Of a DNA stretch of 64,000 nucleotides, positions 17,473 to 25,496 are shown piece after piece. Below the pieces are notes generated by a model. That model was not told the origin of the DNA and did not search any database. It saw only the letters and a list, made by a program, of their open reading frames with translations. The translations under genes and the position numbers were made by a program. The stretch covers positions 423,827-487,826 of the forward strand of contig JAAFIS010000002.1 in assembly GCA_013298695.1 (NCBI GenBank), written 5' to 3'. Each line of letters opens with the position of its first letter. Within the stretch, counting starts at the first letter, position 1. The stretch comes from Betaproteobacteria bacterium (GTDB lineage: Bacteria > Pseudomonadota > Gammaproteobacteria > Burkholderiales > Casimicrobiaceae).

Positions 17473-17676
17473 CTAGGGACGATGCCCGAGAATGCGCGCC
17501 GGCAAAAAGAGCACGGCTTTAATCAACGCGAACACGCCGCCCACCGCGATGCCGATCAGGCGAAAAGGCAGCAACAGCAGCCAAACAAACGGAAACAAAA
17601 TCAGCGCCAACAGCGCAAGCGGCCATGCGAGCACGAACAGGATGCACCAAACCACAAAAAGAATCAGTGTTTTCAT
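17473..17676 (-). CDS. small inner-membrane protein
   Basis: A 67-residue protein of mostly hydrophobic residues, with two or three transmembrane stretches (TLILFVVWCILFVLAWPLA and further helices) and a basic end LPARILGHRP. Similar tiny membrane proteins without a known role are widespread in betaproteobacteria. ATG 17676 starts directly with the first helix. Confidence 0.7.
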   Translation of the reverse strand: MKTLILFVVWCILFVLAWPLALLALILFPFVWLLLLPFRLIGIAVGGVFALIKAVLFLPARILGHRP

Positions 17677-17805
17677 TGCAAACTCGGTCCATGAAAATCG
17701 AACAAAACAATTCTGAAGTAGAAACAACGAAGCATTAACGCCCGCTGTTTGTTTTCGATGACCGATGGTCAAGCAGCAATCGCACAACCATCATCTTGCA
17801 AAAAA

Positions 17806-18000
17806 CTAAACTGCTTTGGGCGCAATCACCACTACAGTTTCGAGCACCACGCGATCCAACGATTCCGTCGGTGTTGCGGTTGCCGTAGCGTTTGCGAAGA
17901 GCGCCATCACCGCGCCCACGGTAACGACAGAAAGAAGCGATGCACACACAGCCGTAGCGGCCGACTCAGTGCGCGTAAGGATGTTGAAAGTGCGATTCAT
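17806..18000 (-). CDS. 64-residue single-span peptide, paralogue A
   Basis: A 64-residue protein: polar start MNRTFNILTRTES, one hydrophobic segment ASLLSVVTVGAVMALFA, then a tail with VVLETVVVIAPK. It matches the 64-residue product at 25071-25265 in length, in the SVVTVGAV.ALFA.AT core and in the end pattern. It is probably anchored in or exported through the inner membrane. No known family was recognised. The 85 bp upstream are also conserved between the two loci, so promoter and gene were duplicated as a unit. Confidence 0.75.
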   Translation of the reverse strand: MNRTFNILTRTESAATAVCASLLSVVTVGAVMALFANATATATPTESLDRVVLETVVVIAPKAV

Positions 18001-18035
18001 GATGTTGTCCCAGTTCTCTTAAAGTTCATCGCGTT

Positions 18036-18121
18036 AGTGCGATGGAGTGAACTGTAAACATCGATGTTTTACCGCGCTACAGGGTTGCGATGAATCGCGG
18101 GTGGGGTGCGTGAAGTGCGGA
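18036..18121 (-). promoter_or_regulatory. conserved leader of peptide gene A
   Basis: This block matches the region upstream of paralogue B at most positions (shared core GTGCGATGGAGTGAACTGTA, CGCTACAGGG, TGCGATGAATCGCGG). The middle 20 bp differ while the flanking CTGTA and TACAG remain, forming an inverted repeat CTGTAGC...TTTACAG on the coding strand. It probably holds a promoter and an operator or leader structure. Confidence 0.6.
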
Positions 18122-18145
18122 TAACGAGCGGAATTTGGCAATCGT

Positions 18146-18172
18146 TCGTAGGGTGGGCACGGGGTACCCACA
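18146..18172. repeat. palindromic repeat (TAGGGTGGGCAC type)
   Basis: CGTAGGGTGGGCACGGGGTA followed by CCCACAC is a relative of the 8251-8328 repeat. It directly abuts the stop codon of the HEPN-like gene. Confidence 0.65.
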
Positions 18173-18763
18173 CTAAGACTTATTCGCATAGCACTGTTCT
18201 ATGCGTTGCATCGCATTAATAAACTGCGCATGCGAAGCCATGGCTTCTGCCTTTGATTGGTCTGATCGCCACAGGACATTATGTGTCTCCCACCCAAGGA
18301 AAGAGATAAGCTTTGATGCGTCGCGGCAGATTTGAGGCAAACCATCAACTTCTAGGCTCCAGTTTTTCGGGGTGAAATGAATGAACTCATTTCTAAGACT
18401 GTTCAGCCGTTTGATGTGCCTGTCCTCGGCTCCCTTTGCAACAAATCGCTGATTCCCACCGGTTTGACCTGTTTCGATGCGCTTGACCTTCTTGTATAGG
18501 TTCAGGTAAGTATCTAACCTCTCTTCAGGATATGGCGTTCCATCCTCATGCGCCTTCATCCACTGCCTGAGGCATTCATCAGTGAGAGCTAATAGGCCAT
18601 TCCCGTGCCGGAGAGAAAGGACCATTACACCCTGCGCTGCATTGTGAAGAGCGATGATTACCCACCGCCATAAGCGTGGATTGCGTTCGAGTTCATTTGA
18701 GAAGCGAGCGGCCATCTGCATTGCATTTGCAGCTTCAGCTTCTTCATCGGTACGGAGGTACAT
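18173..18763 (-). CDS. HEPN-like uncharacterised protein
   Basis: A 196-residue, mainly helical protein with no signal peptide. The segment SLRNEFIHF contains R124-x4-H129, the R-x4-6-H signature of HEPN ribonucleases, preceded by a long helix (IIALHNAAQGVMVLSLRH). HEPN proteins often act in toxin-antitoxin or abortive-infection systems, but no partner nucleotidyltransferase or antitoxin lies beside it. The surrounding DNA has few other genes. RNase activity is inference from one motif. Confidence 0.6.
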   Translation of the reverse strand: MYLRTDEEAEAANAMQMAARFSNELERNPRLWRWVIIALHNAAQGVMVLSLRHGNGLLALTDECLRQWMKAHEDGTPYPEERLDTYLNLYKKVKRIETGQTGGNQRFVAKGAEDRHIKRLNSLRNEFIHFTPKNWSLEVDGLPQICRDASKLISFLGWETHNVLWRSDQSKAEAMASHAQFINAMQRIEQCYANKS

Positions 18764-18825
18764 ACGCAGGCTAATGTATTTTGTTCATGAGTTGCGTAAG
18801 CGCATTGCCATCTACACATTCTGAT

Positions 18826-18909
18826 ACTCGTATTACGTCGCAGCACGTCATCAACCTCTCCTGTGCAAATACGAGTGGGCAGTTTTCAGTATCGTACAAC
18901 ACTCGTATT
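18826..18909. promoter_or_regulatory. three ACTCGTATT sites upstream of the HEPN-like gene
   Basis: The 9-mer ACTCGTATT occurs at 18826-18834 and 18901-18909 on the plus strand and at 18868-18876 on the minus strand. Three copies within 84 bp of otherwise empty DNA suggest operators. The gap 18764-19153 has no other gene. Confidence 0.4.
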
Positions 18910-19093
18910 CGATCTTTCGCTCGTCAACTCACGTCTACTCCTGGGCGGCTTCGTGCAACACTTCCGTTGCTCATTGACTGAGACTTTTGCCTGCGGATTG
19001 CGCAGCGATAAAGGCGGTGAGTGTTAAAGCCAGCAGTAGTTTCCCGCTTTTACGGGAATGACAGGATTCTGGATCGCGTGCGCCGCCAAATAA

Positions 19094-19109
19094 CTGTATA
19101 TTTATACAT
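19094..19109 (+). promoter_or_regulatory. LexA box (SOS operator) of imuA
   Basis: CTGTATATTTATACAT fits the LexA consensus CTGT-N8-ACAG at all but the last positions. It lies 45 bp before imuA and explains SOS induction of the mutasome cassette. Confidence 0.8.
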
Positions 19110-19153
19110 ATACATAAATTCCCGGAACTGTCTTCGCACGTTGTGCTTTCGCT

Positions 19154-20137
19154 ATGGATGCAATGGATGTTTTATTGCCGCAGCCGTCTTCTCGCGCACC
19201 CACGCCCGCGCCTGAGGGCGCGCGCTTAATCACGCCGGAGCTGCTCAAGCATCCTGGAATTTTTCGGATGGGCGATGTGTCGCAGGTGGTCGACGGCGTG
19301 GTGGGCAGTGGGTTTTCTGCGTTGGATGCGGCGCTTCAAGGCGGTTGGCCGGTGGCGCGGTTAACCGAGCTTTTGTGCGATCACGCGGGGGTGGGTGAGC
19401 TTTCGTTGTTATTGCCGACGCTGCCTAAATTTGCGGCGACTGCGCTCACGCAGTCTGCGCGATCATCGCAATCTCAGCGATCAGTACGCTCAGCCAAACA
19501 AGCGTCCGCCGCTCATCAGCTTGAGCGCAATCATCGTGCGATTTGGATTTCACCGATTACGATGCCCATTGGATTGCCATGCGTGGCTTACGCGCCAGCG
19601 CTCGCGCGCGAGGGCGTTGATTTGCGCCAGATTGCGTTTGTAACGACAACTTCGTCGCAGCAAACGCTGTGGGCGATGGAGCAAGCGCTGCTCTCAGGGG
19701 CGACGCGATGTGTGTTCGGATGGATCGGCGATCATCCGCATGATTTTTCGTTGCGGCGCATTTCGCTTGCGGCGCGTAAGAGTGAAAGCTTGTGTTTTTT
19801 GATGCGGCCTGCTGCGGCGGCGAAGCGCGCGTCGCCTGCGGAATTGCGGATCGCGATCACGCCCGCTGCAACCACCACTTCGCACGGCGCGATTAATGTG
19901 ATGCTGCTCAAGCGTCGTGGTTTGTTGCGCGAAACTACGTTGCAGTTGCAAACGCGCGAGCTGCCCTGTTTAGGGCCCAACCGCGCGCCGATTGCATTGC
20001 CTGCGAAGCCGCTATCGCCAACGATACGCGTTGATCGTGGGGCGGGAAGCCCAATGACGCTGCCGCTAAACAGTGAAGTCACGAGCGCTACCAGCGCCGC
20101 AAACGTGCGCCAGCGCTCGTTCATTATTGATCGTTAA
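19154..20137 (+). CDS. imuA: mutasome protein ImuA
   Basis: A 327-residue RecA-like protein of the SOS mutagenesis cassette. It shows the family start GARLITPELLKHPGIFRMGD, GSGFSALDAALQGGWPVARLTELLCD, and a core FVTTTSSQQTLWAMEQALLSGATRCVFGWI. The Walker A lysine is missing, as is usual for ImuA. It is followed 32 bp later by imuB. The start is ATG 19154, with a second in-frame ATG at 19163 equally possible. Confidence 0.9.
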   Translation: MDAMDVLLPQPSSRAPTPAPEGARLITPELLKHPGIFRMGDVSQVVDGVVGSGFSALDAALQGGWPVARLTELLCDHAGVGELSLLLPTLPKFAATALTQSARSSQSQRSVRSAKQASAAHQLERNHRAIWISPITMPIGLPCVAYAPALAREGVDLRQIAFVTTTSSQQTLWAMEQALLSGATRCVFGWIGDHPHDFSLRRISLAARKSESLCFLMRPAAAAKRASPAELRIAITPAATTTSHGAINVMLLKRRGLLRETTLQLQTRELPCLGPNRAPIALPAKPLSPTIRVDRGAGSPMTLPLNSEVTSATSAANVRQRSFIIDR

Positions 20138-20162
20138 TTTCATACTGCCTTTAACGATTACT

Positions 20163-20246
20163 GCTCAATATGCTTTGGCTTACCGTATATTTTCCTTATT
20201 TATCAATAGAAGTCGTTAATAGGCTTTACGCCCAATTAAATTGGGC
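20163..20246. repeat. 84-bp tripartite palindromic element, copy 4, overlapping imuB
   Basis: The right palindrome GCCCAATTAAATTGGGC (centre 20238) is perfect. The left, GCTCAATATGCTTTGGC (centre 20171), covers the imuB start codon and is degenerate. The distance is 67 bp and the midpoint TATC|AATA. It is the only copy that clearly encodes protein (LYAQLNWAVDA in ImuB). Confidence 0.8.
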
Positions 20247-21729
20247 GGTAGACGCTATAGCCAATAAAACTATTCGTTCTTCGGATGCATCGGCGATTCA
20301 TGCTGCGCAACACGACGTTTCGTTCTTAAACGCGACGCCGCTCGTAGTCGCGGACGGCCCCGAATCGCGACCCACGGTGTATGCGTTAAACCGTTCGGCG
20401 CGCGACGCGGGCATTGCTATCGGGATGACCATTGCGAGCGCGAAAGTGCTGCAGCATGATTTGATCGTTGCGCCGCGCGATACAACGAAGGAATTGCGCG
20501 CGCTCAAAAGGATTGCTAACTCGCTGCTGCAATTCACGCCGTCTGTTGCCATTGAAAAAGAGATTGATCGCGCGAGCATCGCCATCGAAATTTCAGGATC
20601 GCTCACCTTGTTTGGCGGACTCGATGCGATCTTGCTTCGTATTCAACATGGCATTCGGCGCATGAATTACCGCGCGCGCTTCGGTGTGGCGACCAATCCG
20701 CTCGCGGCCACACTTTTCGCGCGCTCCTCGAAATCGAGTGAACAGGCGTTGCGCTGTTTGGCTCAGGAAGCGATTGAAGCGAAGCTTGCACCGCTCTCAG
20801 TGCAGCATTTTGCTTGGTCCAACGAAACCTTTCGCGCGCTGCACACACTCGGTCTTTCAACAATTGGCGATGTGTTGCGGCAGCCGTATGCGGGATTGCA
20901 AAAGCGATTCGGTGATGTCTTCGTTGCCGATCTGGATCGCGCGCTCGGGCGCGTAAGCGATTTGCGCGAGTTTTATGTGCCACCCGAGACGTTCGAGAGC
21001 CGTCTCGATTTTTTATTCGAAATTAAAGACACGGATCGATTGCTGCCGCCGATTGAAGAATTACTCATTGAGCTTGAAGGCTTCCTGCGCGGACGTGGCG
21101 CGGGCGTGACAGAGATTCGCATTGAGCTTAAACAAGGACGTTCGCGGTCACAGTCATTTGATTTTCAATCGCGTGCGCCAGTGCGCAGCGCAGCGCATTG
21201 GCTGCGCATGGTGAGTGATCGGATTGAAACGTATGAACTGCAAGAACCTGTGATTGAAATCGCGCTTTTTGCACATCGCATCGTCGTGCTGCAAGAAGAA
21301 AACGAGAGTTTGCTGCCGCAGGAAAAAGGCACGAGCAGCGATTGGCATACGTTACTTGATCGATTGTCATCACGATTGGGCGAGCAAAGCGTGTATCGCA
21401 TCGCAACGATAGATGATCACCGCCCCGAGCTTGCATGGCGCGCCGCGCATGATGATTCGATGAAAGACAAACGCAGTCTTTCGCAGAAAGCGCGCCCAAC
21501 GTGGTTGCTGCGTGAACCGAAATCACTGGTTGAAATGGAAGGCGCGCCGCAGTATCACGGAGCGCTCACCTTGCTCGCCGGACCAGAACGAATCGACACC
21601 GGTTGGTGGGATAACAAACCCGTTGCGCGCGATTACTTCGTGGCGATGAATGCGCAACGCGAAGTGTGTTGGGTATTTCGCGATTATCGACAGGGAAGGC
21701 GATGGTATTTGCATGGATTTTTTTCTTGA
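20170..21729 (+). CDS. imuB: inactive Y-family polymerase ImuB
   Basis: A 519-residue protein, the adaptor of the ImuA-ImuB-DnaE2 translesion complex; it binds the beta clamp and DnaE2. The typical start MLWLTVYFPYLSIEVV lacks the catalytic Asp-Glu residues of active Y polymerases. The palm (ESRPTVYALNRSARDAGI) and helix-hairpin-helix (LGLSTIGDVLRQPYAGLQKRFG) parts are clear, and the end has the conserved RDYFVAMNAQREVCWVFRD. About 20 residues after the start (RLYAQLNWAVDAIANK) come from the repeat element and look inserted. Confidence 0.93.
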   Translation: MLWLTVYFPYLSIEVVNRLYAQLNWAVDAIANKTIRSSDASAIHAAQHDVSFLNATPLVVADGPESRPTVYALNRSARDAGIAIGMTIASAKVLQHDLIVAPRDTTKELRALKRIANSLLQFTPSVAIEKEIDRASIAIEISGSLTLFGGLDAILLRIQHGIRRMNYRARFGVATNPLAATLFARSSKSSEQALRCLAQEAIEAKLAPLSVQHFAWSNETFRALHTLGLSTIGDVLRQPYAGLQKRFGDVFVADLDRALGRVSDLREFYVPPETFESRLDFLFEIKDTDRLLPPIEELLIELEGFLRGRGAGVTEIRIELKQGRSRSQSFDFQSRAPVRSAAHWLRMVSDRIETYELQEPVIEIALFAHRIVVLQEENESLLPQEKGTSSDWHTLLDRLSSRLGEQSVYRIATIDDHRPELAWRAAHDDSMKDKRSLSQKARPTWLLREPKSLVEMEGAPQYHGALTLLAGPERIDTGWWDNKPVARDYFVAMNAQREVCWVFRDYRQGRRWYLHGFFS

Positions 21730-21738
21730 ACAGCGTTC

Positions 21739-21936
21739 ATGGTTCGACGGGCTCACCACGAACGGAGCACGTGTCCACGTTTTGCTTTTCGCGCCAAAGC
21801 CCGTCACCTTCGGCGGCGATGCAACTCGCCACGAATGAGAGTGGGCTTGCGCGCTACGGTCACTTTCGTGCTTGACGCCGCTTCACCGCGAACAAACGTG
21901 TATTCGCCGCTCGTCCTGAGCTTGTCGAAGGATGGC
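21739..21936. repeat. palindromic repeat arms in the imuB-dnaE2 gap
   Basis: ATGGTTCGACGGGCTCACCA at 21739 and GTCCTGAGCTTGTCGAAGGA at 21913 belong to the family found inside aceF, lpdA and rluE. Here they fill the 219-bp spacer between cassette genes. Confidence 0.7.
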
Positions 21937-21948
21937 GGCTAATCAACC

Positions 21949-24900
21949 ATGAAACTCTCTTACGCCGCCCTTCATTGCCTCTCTAACTTCAGCTTTCTGC
22001 GCGCCGCGTCACATCCTGAAGAATTAGTGCAACGCGCGGCACTTCTGGGCTACAGCGCGATTGCGATTGTGGACGAATGCTCCGTTGCTGGCGTCGTGCG
22101 AGCGCACGTGGCGGCGAAGGCGGTGGGCATTCACTTGCTGATCGGTGCAGAGTTTGTATTGTTTGACACGCCGAGCATTGAGCGCGTCATCCTGTATGCA
22201 ACGGATCGCGAAAGCTACGGTGATCTTTGCGAACTCATCACGCTTGCTCGCTCACGCACTGAGAAAGGTACGTATCGCCTAGAACTTACTGATTTGATAG
22301 CGCGCAAACCGCGTGTGCTTGCCGTTGCAATGATTCAGCGCGATGCGCATCGTCAAGATTTAATCGACACACTAACACAGCTGCGCGATACGTTTATTGA
22401 TTCGTTTTGGCTCGGCATTTCGCTTCGTTATGAAGACGATGACGAAGCTTTTCTCCAACACGTCGAACAACTCGCAGAAACGCTCAAGCTAAGTCTCGTT
22501 GCGATGGAGCGCATTGTGATGCACGAGCGAGAACGCAGGGCATTGCTCGATGTGGTCACCGCAACGCGCGAACATGAACGCGTAGATACGCTCGGGCACA
22601 AGGCGATGTCAAACAGCGAAGGCTTCATGAAGCATATCGTGCAAATCGAGCAGCGCTATCCGCTCGAAGCGCTCTTTGAAACCGTCAACATCGCATCGCG
22701 CTGTGTTTTTTCGCTCGACGAATTGCAATACGAATATCCGCGCGAAGTCGTGCCCGACGGTGAAACACCAACGAGTTTTTTGCGCACGCTCACTTATCAA
22801 GGATTGAATCACCGCTACAACAACACGCCACCGGAAAACGTCGTTGCGATGATTGAGCATGAGCTTCGCATCATTGGCGAGCTGCGCTACGAGGCGTTTT
22901 TTTTAACGATTTACGACATTGTTGTCTTCGCGCGGTCGCGAAATATTTTGTGTCAAGGTCGCGGTTCGGCAGCCAATTCAGCGGTGTGCTATTGCCTTGG
23001 AATTACGGAGGTTGATCCATCGAAGTTGCAAGTGTTGTTCGAGAGATTTATTTCTCGTGAACGCAACGAACCGCCCGATATCGACGTTGATTTCGAGCAT
23101 GAGCGGCGCGAAGAGGTGATTCAGTATCTCTACAAAAAGTACGGGCGTCATCGCACGGCGCTTACTGCCGCCATTGCCACGTATCGTGCTAAAGGCGCGA
23201 TACGCGACGTTGCCAAGGCGCTTGGTTTTTCGCTCGATCAGCTCGATGCACTTTCAAAAACAATCGTGTGGTGGGACGGTCGGCAAATCGCGTCTGAGCG
23301 CTTGATTGAGGCAGGTTTTGATCCTGAGCAACCCACGATGCAACGATTAATGAAGCTAACGCACGAGTTGCTCGGTTTTCCTCGACATCTGTCTCAACAT
23401 TCGGGTGGTTTCGTGATCGCGCGCGACAAGTTAACCCGACTTGTTCCCGTTGAAAACGCAGCAATGCCTGAGCGCACCGTGATTCAATGGGATAAAGATG
23501 ATCTTGATGAACTGAAATTGATCAAAGTCGATGTGTTGGCGCTCGGCATGTTAACGGCGATTCGAAAGACGATTGATGAACTCAATCGTTTTTATCAATG
23601 GAAACTGAGTGTTGCCGATGTGCCTAAAGAAGATGCCAAAACGTATCAAATGATTCAGCGCGCTGACACATTAGGCGTATTTCAGATTGAATCGCGCGCG
23701 CAGATGTCGATGCTGCCGCGCCTAAAGCCCAAGTGTTTTTACGACTTGGTGATTGAAGTGGCGATTGTTCGCCCCGGCCCGATTCAAGGCGGCATGGTGC
23801 ATCCTTATTTGAAGCGACGCGACGGCATTGAGCCTGTTTCCTATCCGAGCAAAGAAGTAGAAAAAGTGCTGGAGCGCACGCTGGGGGTTTCTATCTTTCA
23901 AGAACAAGTGATGCAGCTCGCAGTGATTGCTGCAGGGTTCACGCCGGGTCGCGCAGATCAATTGCGTCGCGCAATGGCTGCATGGAAGCGCAAAGGCGGT
24001 ATTGAACCCTTTCGCGACGAGTTAATTGGCGGCATGCTTGCGCGCGGCTATACACCCGATTACGCAGAGCAGATTTACAGACAAATGCAAGGTTTTGGTG
24101 AGTATGGCTTTCCTGAATCGCATGCTGCGAGCTTTGCGCTGCTTGTCTATGTCTCGTGCTGGTTGAAGTGTCATCACCCGGCTGCGTTTGCATGCGGATT
24201 GTTGAATTCGCAACCTCTAGGCTTTTATTCGCCTTCGCAAATTGTGCAAGACGCGAAACGTCATGATGTTGAAGTGCGCCCGATCGACGCTACGGTGAGT
24301 AGTCTTCTCTGCACTCTCGAAGCGAACCATTTACAAGTTGCTTCCACAGCATCGCCCGCACTACGTTTGGGTTTATGCATGATTCGCAGTCTTTCCGAGA
24401 GCGCAGCACAACGTATTGTGGCCGCGCGAATCGAGCGCCCCTTTGCCGATCTGGCCGATTTGAAACGCCGTGCGGGCTTAGATCGCGAATCACTCAAACA
24501 CCTTGCCGCTGCCGACGCGCTTCATTCGCTAGTCGGGCACCGACGCGAGGCGTTTTGGGAAACTATTGGTATCGAAGATGACACTGCGGCGTTTAGCGCA
24601 CCTACCGACGCTATCCAAGCAAGTTTGCTTCTGCCAAGCGAAGGCAGCGACATTGTGGAGGATTACCGCAGCACGGGGCTCACTTTAAGACGGCATCCGG
24701 TGGCGCTTTTGCGACCCAAACTCACCGACCTAAGAGCGCTCAGCGCGCTTCAAATCAAACAAGCGGCTAACGGAAAATGGGTGCGCACGGCAGGTATCGT
24801 CACGTGTCGGCAACGACCTTCCACTGCAAACGGCACCACGTTTATCACGCTCGAGGATGAAACGGGCTTCGTCAATGTGGTCGTATGGTCGTCGATCGCC

Positions 24901-25056
24901 CAGCGTTTTCGGAAAACTTTGGTGATCTCACGATTCATGATGGTGTCGGGGAAGATTGAAACTCAGGGCGAAGTGGTACATCTTATTGCGGATCATTTGC
25001 TCGATCAATCTAAGTTCCTGGGCGCGCTTGCCACTTCTTCGCGCGACTTCCATTGA
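21949..25056 (+). CDS. dnaE2: error-prone DNA polymerase DnaE2 (ImuC)
   Basis: A 1035-residue C-family polymerase that extends past DNA lesions. An N-terminal PHP domain begins SYAALHCLSNFSFLRAASHP. The polymerase active site PDIDVDFEHERREEVI is near residue 375, the finger region contains QGRGSAANSAVCYCLGI, and the C-terminus has an OB fold (VRTAGIVTCRQRPSTANG, FITLEDETGFVNVVVW). Full length, as in other imuA-imuB-dnaE2 cassettes, and expected to be induced by DNA damage through the shared LexA box. Confidence 0.96.
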   Translation: MKLSYAALHCLSNFSFLRAASHPEELVQRAALLGYSAIAIVDECSVAGVVRAHVAAKAVGIHLLIGAEFVLFDTPSIERVILYATDRESYGDLCELITLARSRTEKGTYRLELTDLIARKPRVLAVAMIQRDAHRQDLIDTLTQLRDTFIDSFWLGISLRYEDDDEAFLQHVEQLAETLKLSLVAMERIVMHERERRALLDVVTATREHERVDTLGHKAMSNSEGFMKHIVQIEQRYPLEALFETVNIASRCVFSLDELQYEYPREVVPDGETPTSFLRTLTYQGLNHRYNNTPPENVVAMIEHELRIIGELRYEAFFLTIYDIVVFARSRNILCQGRGSAANSAVCYCLGITEVDPSKLQVLFERFISRERNEPPDIDVDFEHERREEVIQYLYKKYGRHRTALTAAIATYRAKGAIRDVAKALGFSLDQLDALSKTIVWWDGRQIASERLIEAGFDPEQPTMQRLMKLTHELLGFPRHLSQHSGGFVIARDKLTRLVPVENAAMPERTVIQWDKDDLDELKLIKVDVLALGMLTAIRKTIDELNRFYQWKLSVADVPKEDAKTYQMIQRADTLGVFQIESRAQMSMLPRLKPKCFYDLVIEVAIVRPGPIQGGMVHPYLKRRDGIEPVSYPSKEVEKVLERTLGVSIFQEQVMQLAVIAAGFTPGRADQLRRAMAAWKRKGGIEPFRDELIGGMLARGYTPDYAEQIYRQMQGFGEYGFPESHAASFALLVYVSCWLKCHHPAAFACGLLNSQPLGFYSPSQIVQDAKRHDVEVRPIDATVSSLLCTLEANHLQVASTASPALRLGLCMIRSLSESAAQRIVAARIERPFADLADLKRRAGLDRESLKHLAAADALHSLVGHRREAFWETIGIEDDTAAFSAPTDAIQASLLLPSEGSDIVEDYRSTGLTLRRHPVALLRPKLTDLRALSALQIKQAANGKWVRTAGIVTCRQRPSTANGTTFITLEDETGFVNVVVWSSIAQRFRKTLVISRFMMVSGKIETQGEVVHLIADHLLDQSKFLGALATSSRDFH

Positions 25057-25070
25057 TCTGCAACCGTAAA

Positions 25071-25265
25071 TTAAGCAGATTTCTTCGACGCAACCAGTGT
25101 GATCTTTTCAAGCACGACATGGGTCGCAGGCGCTGCGTCTGGCGTTGCGGTTGCAAACAACGCGAGCACTGCACCGACGGTCACTACTGAAAGCACGGAA
25201 GCGCTGATCGCGGTCATGGCGGATTGGAAAGCGGTGGCGCTGCGGAAAGTGCGGTTCGTATTCAT
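25071..25265 (-). CDS. 64-residue single-span peptide, paralogue B
   Basis: A 64-residue protein starting MNTNRTFRSATAFQSAMTAI, with one hydrophobic segment SVLSVVTVGAVLALFATAT and the tail VVLEKITLVASKK. It is the same length as paralogue A with the same layout. ATG 25265 has AAGGA upstream. It converges on dnaE2 with a 14-bp gap. Confidence 0.75.
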   Translation of the reverse strand: MNTNRTFRSATAFQSAMTAISASVLSVVTVGAVLALFATATPDAAPATHVVLEKITLVASKKSA

Positions 25266-25296
25266 TTTCTTCAAGTCCTTAAAACAATGTCGCGGA

Positions 25297-25382
25297 AGTG
25301 CGATGGAGTGAACTGTAGAAGCAACGCTGCGCCGCCGCTACAGGGCTGCGATGAATCGCGGATGCGCTACGTGAAGCGCGGA
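25297..25382 (-). promoter_or_regulatory. conserved leader of peptide gene B
   Basis: This is the counterpart of the block at 18036-18121. Blocks GTGCGATGGAGTGAACTGTA and CGCTACAGGGCTGCGATGAA are shared, with a divergent 20-bp centre. It lies upstream of the start codon in both loci. Confidence 0.6.
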
Positions 25383-25496
25383 AGCGCAGCGCCAAACGTC
25401 GACAGTTCAGCGAGCGGAAACATGAAGTTCGCTCCAGTTTGACCAGTTTCAACGAAAATCCTTGTCATCGAATCACTAGCTAACGGTCTGCCGAAT

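Noticed and set aside
17431..17694. Plus-strand open frame opposite the small membrane protein
   Set aside because: Gln/Asn/Lys-rich antisense shadow; the minus-strand frame has clear transmembrane segments.
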